Part shown: piece after piece, positions 61,098 through 64,000 of the stretch
Position numbering within the stretch: position 1 is the first letter of the stretch
How the letters are laid out: every line of letters begins with the position of its first letter
Assembly: GCF_014649375.1 (NCBI RefSeq)
Contig: NZ_BMSX01000013.1
Span: forward strand, 237,831 to 301,830
DNA from: Streptomyces aurantiogriseus
GTDB taxonomy: Bacteria; Actinomycetota; Actinomycetes; Streptomycetales; Streptomycetaceae
DNA: 64,000 nucleotides
Reading direction: 5' to 3'
Position numbers and translations under genes: made by a program
Notes under the pieces: generated by a model
What the model was told of the DNA's origin: nothing
The model's database searches: none
What the model saw: the letters and a program-made list of their open reading frames with translations, nothing else

Positions 61098-62368
61098 GGG
61101 ATCTCCATGGTCACCATGGTGGGACCGCCCGCTGGGGAGCTGACGGCCAGGACGCCGTCGAATGTACCGAGCCGCCGCTCGACGCCGGTCAGCCCCGAAC
61201 CGGTGCCGACGGCCGCGCCGCCCTTGCCGTTGTCCGTGACGGAGATCCGCAGATGCCCGTCGGCGTGGTGCAGGTCGATCCAGATCCGGTCGGCGCCGGA
61301 GTGCTTCACGGCGTTGGTGAGCACCTCGCTCACCGCGAAGTAGGCGGCCGACTCCACGGGCGCGTCCGCCCGCCCGGCCAGCTCCACCGTCACCTCGGTC
61401 GGCGTCGGCAGCCGCAGCGCCAACGCCCGTACGGCGTCGCCCAGTCCGCGCTCGGCCAGCACCGGCGGATGGATGCCGCGCACCAGGTCACGGAGTTCGG
61501 CGAGAGCGTCGGCGGAGGACCGGCGGGCGTGCGCGAGGAGCTGCTTGGCCTTCTCCGGGTCCTTGTCGACGAGCATCTCGACGGTGCCGAGGTCCATGCC
61601 CACCGCGACCAGGCGGGCCTGGGCGCCGTCGTGCAGATCGCGCTCGATGCGCCGTAGTTCGGCGGCCGAGGTGTCCACCGCGTCCCGCCTGGTCTCGGTC
61701 AACACCCGCACGCGCTCGGCGAGTTCGCTCTCGCTGGGGCTGAGCACGGCCCGGGTGAGCCGGAAGTGGACATGGAACAGGGTGACGGCGTAGCGGTGCG
61801 CGACGATGAGGACCACGGCGGCCAGGGCGGCCGCGCCGAACGCGGACGTCTGGTCGCTGACCGGCACGAAGCCGTACCAGTACGGCCCGTACTCGACGTA
61901 CGGTCCGCCCGTCATGGTCCGCCACAGCCCGGCCGCCAGTGCGAACCCCTCCAGCGGGTAGAGAACCAGGACGGCGGGCAGCAGCGCCGTCAGGAACCCC
62001 GCCGTCATGTCCACCGGCAGCCACCGCAGGTCCCGCCAGGTCGCCGGGTCCCGCAGCATGGTGAAGGTCCGCGTCCAGGGGTTGGCGTCCTCGGGTGTCG
62101 GGCGGTACGCCGCCGGGATGCGCACCCCGCCCCACTCGGCGGCGAGCACCCGCCGCCGGTTCGCGAAGGTCCGCACCCCGGTCAGCACCCACGGTGTGGT
62201 GACGAGGCCGACGCCGATGGGGATGAGGGCGATGGACACGAGAGTGAGGGTGAAGCACAGCACGGCCAGCGGCAGGGACACCACGGCCAGCACGAACCCC
62301 CGTCCGGCGGCGCGCAGCATCCCCCGAGCCTTAGAACCGCCGCTGTCGTTCTGCGTGTTGGTGTTCAT
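61082..62368 (-). CDS. Sensor histidine kinase (NarL-type)
   Basis: A 428-residue kinase with about four membrane helices in the first 200 residues. A Streptomyces-type sensor domain follows helix 2 (WGGVRIPAAYRPTPEDANPW and following). The phospho-acceptor is in RRIERDLHDGAQARLVAV, a HisKA_3 motif. The ATPase domain has EVLTNAVKHSGAD, VTDNGKGG and GSGLTGVERRL. It would phosphorylate the regulator with which it overlaps. ATG at 62368 has only a weak ribosome site. The signal is unknown. Confidence 0.92.
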   Translation of the reverse strand: MNTNTQNDSGGSKARGMLRAAGRGFVLAVVSLPLAVLCFTLTLVSIALIPIGVGLVTTPWVLTGVRTFANRRRVLAAEWGGVRIPAAYRPTPEDANPWTRTFTMLRDPATWRDLRWLPVDMTAGFLTALLPAVLVLYPLEGFALAAGLWRTMTGGPYVEYGPYWYGFVPVSDQTSAFGAAALAAVVLIVAHRYAVTLFHVHFRLTRAVLSPSESELAERVRVLTETRRDAVDTSAAELRRIERDLHDGAQARLVAVGMDLGTVEMLVDKDPEKAKQLLAHARRSSADALAELRDLVRGIHPPVLAERGLGDAVRALALRLPTPTEVTVELAGRADAPVESAAYFAVSEVLTNAVKHSGADRIWIDLHHADGHLRISVTDNGKGGAAVGTGSGLTGVERRLGTFDGVLAVSSPAGGPTMVTMEIPCVLS

Positions 62369-62420
62369 GGCGTCAGTCTGGACGAGCCGCCGGGCGGGGT
62401 CACTGGCCCGAAGCCCCCGG

Positions 62421-63461
62421 TCAGGGGGTGGTGGCAGGTACACCCCCGGAGGCACCGGACCCCTCCGCGGCCGCCGCGAGCACCTTCGCCTCCACCTCCG
62501 GGTCCAGGCCCTTGCAGGTCCGGTCGGGGCGCTGGGGCGCGGTGCCGCCGATGTCCTGGAGCCATGCCCAGGTGTCGGCGACGGTCTCCTCGACGGGCCG
62601 GCAGGCCAGCCCGGTCGCCACCGCCCGCGAGACATCGGCGGAGTGCAGGGCGTCGTGCAGGTCGCTGCCCGGCGGCACCCACACGGGCAGCTGCGTCCAC
62701 GGCTCCACACCCGCGTCGAGGATCACCTGCGGTTCGGTCCAGCGCAGTTCGGCCGCCGCACCGGTGACCCGCACGCAGGTGTCCAGGAACTCGCCCATGG
62801 TTGTGTGCCCCTGAGGGCTCATCAGGTTGTACGGCCCGCTCAGCTCCTGCTCCACCGCCCCCAGGATCCACTCGGCGAGATCGCGCACGTCGACGTACTG
62901 CAGGGGCAGCTCACGCGGACCCGGCGCCAGGACCGGGCCGCCCCGGGCGATCCGGGTCAGCCACCAGGGCAGCCGGCCGACGTTCTCGTACGGGCCGAGA
63001 AGCAGCCCGGCCCGTACGAGCAGGGAGTGCTCCGCGCCGAAGGCGTCGACCGCGGCCAGCTCGCCGCCCCGCTTGTCCCGGGCGTATTCGGTCTGCTCGG
63101 CGTCGGCCTCGGCGCCCTCGACCAGGGGCGCGTCCTCGGCGTACCCGGCGGGCGGCGCCCACGCGTACACCGAGCAGCTCGACACGTACACGTACCGGCG
63201 GGCGCGGCCCCGCAGCTGCCGCGCCGCCTCGAGCACCGGGCGCGGGGCCGACGACCAGGTGTCGACGACCGCGTCCCACTCGCCCTCGGCGAGGGCGGCG
63301 AGCCCGTCGGGCGCGGTGCGGTCGCCGACCAGCGACCGCGTCCCGGGGACGGGCGTGTGCCGCCCCCGGTTGAGGACTGTCACCTCCCAGCCGCGCCCGA
63401 GGGCCGCCTCGACGACGGCCCGCCCCGCGAACTCCGTACCACCCAGCACCAGAAGTCTCAT
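62421..63461 (-). CDS. NAD-dependent epimerase/reductase (extended SDR)
   Basis: A 346-residue protein with an N-terminal Rossmann fold (MRLLVLGGTEFAGRAVVEAAL, in part) carrying the GGTEFAG nucleotide motif and the acidic/basic VLNRGRHTP that favours NADP. The strand YVYVSSCSVYAW precedes an expected active-site Tyr, but the usual YxxxK is seen as YARDKRGGE, so Y and K are present. Members act on nucleotide sugars or other carbonyls. ATG at 63461 has a weak ribosome site; an upstream frame from 63530 is possible. The regulator gene upstream lies 65 bp away. Confidence 0.87.
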   Translation of the reverse strand: MRLLVLGGTEFAGRAVVEAALGRGWEVTVLNRGRHTPVPGTRSLVGDRTAPDGLAALAEGEWDAVVDTWSSAPRPVLEAARQLRGRARRYVYVSSCSVYAWAPPAGYAEDAPLVEGAEADAEQTEYARDKRGGELAAVDAFGAEHSLLVRAGLLLGPYENVGRLPWWLTRIARGGPVLAPGPRELPLQYVDVRDLAEWILGAVEQELSGPYNLMSPQGHTTMGEFLDTCVRVTGAAAELRWTEPQVILDAGVEPWTQLPVWVPPGSDLHDALHSADVSRAVATGLACRPVEETVADTWAWLQDIGGTAPQRPDRTCKGLDPEVEAKVLAAAAEGSGASGGVPATTP

Positions 63462-63526
63462 ACCGACAGACTCTGCCCGGTGCGGGCGCGGCACGGAAGC
63501 GTGCTCTGCCGACGGCAGAGGACCGG

Positions 63527-64000
63527 TCAACGGCCGGTCGGCGGGGTGTACTTGTAGCCGACCCGGCGCACCGTCTGGATCGTCTGGCGGTGCCGCGCGC
63601 CCAGCTTCCGGCGCAGCCGGGCGATGTGGACGTCGACCGTGCGGCCGTCGCCCACATGCCCGTAGCCCCAGACGGTGGTGACGAGCTGGTCGCGTGTGTG
63701 CACCCGGTGCGGATGGGCGACGAGGTGCGCGAGCAGCTCGAACTCCAGGTAGGTCAGGTCGAGTTCACGCCCCTCCACCCACGCGGTGCGCTGCACGGTG
63801 TCGATCCGCACGAGCGGCGCGTCGGCGTCGTCGGTGTCCTCGGCCGCCCCGGTGTCCGGCTGCTCGGGCACCGCCACCGGCAGGAACGGCGGCTGCTGGT
63901 CGGCGGGGACGAGCACCAGGTAGCCGATCATCGGCGGCTGGCCGGGCAGGGTGGGCAGGGCGTGCTGGGGAGCGGGCAGCCAGGTGGCGCCCGGCGGCAG
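63527..64000 (-). CDS. Winged-helix (OmpR/PhoB-type) regulator, truncated by window edge
   Basis: The reading frame is open to the right edge, so the N-terminus is missing. The visible C-terminal 157 residues include a Pro/Gln-rich leader (PAPQHALPTLPGQPPMIGYL and onward), an acidic linker and a complete OmpR-type winged helix (LDLTYLEFELLAHLVAHPHR, RTVDVHIARLRRKLG and VRRVGYKY). An internal ATG at 63931 is unlikely to be the start because the upstream codons read well. No receiver domain is visible within the window. It may belong to the single-domain winged-helix regulators common in Streptomyces. Confidence 0.82.
   Translation of the reverse strand: MPPGATWLPAPQHALPTLPGQPPMIGYLVLVPADQQPPFLPVAVPEQPDTGAAEDTDDADAPLVRIDTVQRTAWVEGRELDLTYLEFELLAHLVAHPHRVHTRDQLVTTVWGYGHVGDGRTVDVHIARLRRKLGARHRQTIQTVRRVGYKYTPPTGR

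Overview
The window is typical Streptomyces chromosome. Base composition is very GC-rich, GTG and TTG starts are frequent, short ATGA/GTGA overlaps are common, and gene families such as an AfsR-type SARP/ATPase regulator, actinobacterial glutamine-dependent NAD synthetase, GlnE, an NsrR/flavohaemoglobin pair and a malR-malEFG-aglA maltose locus point the same way. No rRNA, tRNA, CRISPR or complete insertion sequence was seen. Fifty protein genes are called; the last runs off the right edge.

Left part (1-24 kb): a small membrane protein and an M50 metalloprotease overlap tail to tail. Then come a 1203-residue AfsR/SARP-like regulator, a DrrAB-type ABC exporter whose upstream region carries a helically phased GTCGG array, panB, a TetR-controlled drug exporter with a perfect 29-bp operator, an endonuclease/exonuclease/phosphatase-fold membrane protein, a second MFS exporter, a NarL-type two-component pair, NAD synthetase, a secreted sedolisin protease, a DUF305/DUF3105 pair, and an NsrR repressor beside its likely target hmp. 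The hmp promoter has a near-perfect 11-1-11 NsrR site.

Middle (24-37.6 kb): a glnA2-type glutamine synthetase-like ligase and glnE (GS adenylyltransferase) flank a leftward cassette. It holds a SLATT-type membrane protein overlapping a TIR-TM-WD40 protein, followed by two peptidoglycan hydrolases without signal peptides. This is the best candidate for an undescribed system: a nucleotide-signalling or cell-death module with possible holin/endolysin-like output. A VOC protein, a PPOX-fold protein, a DMT exporter with a divergent LysR regulator, and a roughly 193-bp MITE-like element that supplies the stop codon of a PAP2-family gene follow.

Right part (37.6-55 kb): a complete maltodextrin and starch utilisation locus. 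MalR (LacI family) is divergent from malE-malF-malG; then aglA, a secreted alpha-amylase and a giant secreted amylopullulanase follow on the same strand. Extracellular enzymes would cut starch, MalEFG would import maltodextrins, and AglA would hydrolyse them in the cytoplasm. CTTGCA/CTGAAAG inverted repeats upstream of malR/malE, the amylase and the pullulanase suggest common control.

Right end (52.7-64 kb): a receiver-PP2C phosphatase with an altered receiver, a CHMI-like tautomerase, a TetR regulator, an unusual membrane-anchored ECF-sigma-like protein, a TPR protein, a lipoprotein, a DUF1996 protein with a Gln/Gly/Asn repeat tract, a second NarL two-component pair, an extended SDR, and a truncated winged-helix regulator. 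All functions are inferred from sequence patterns; comparisons with S. coelicolor gene order are from memory and were not aligned.
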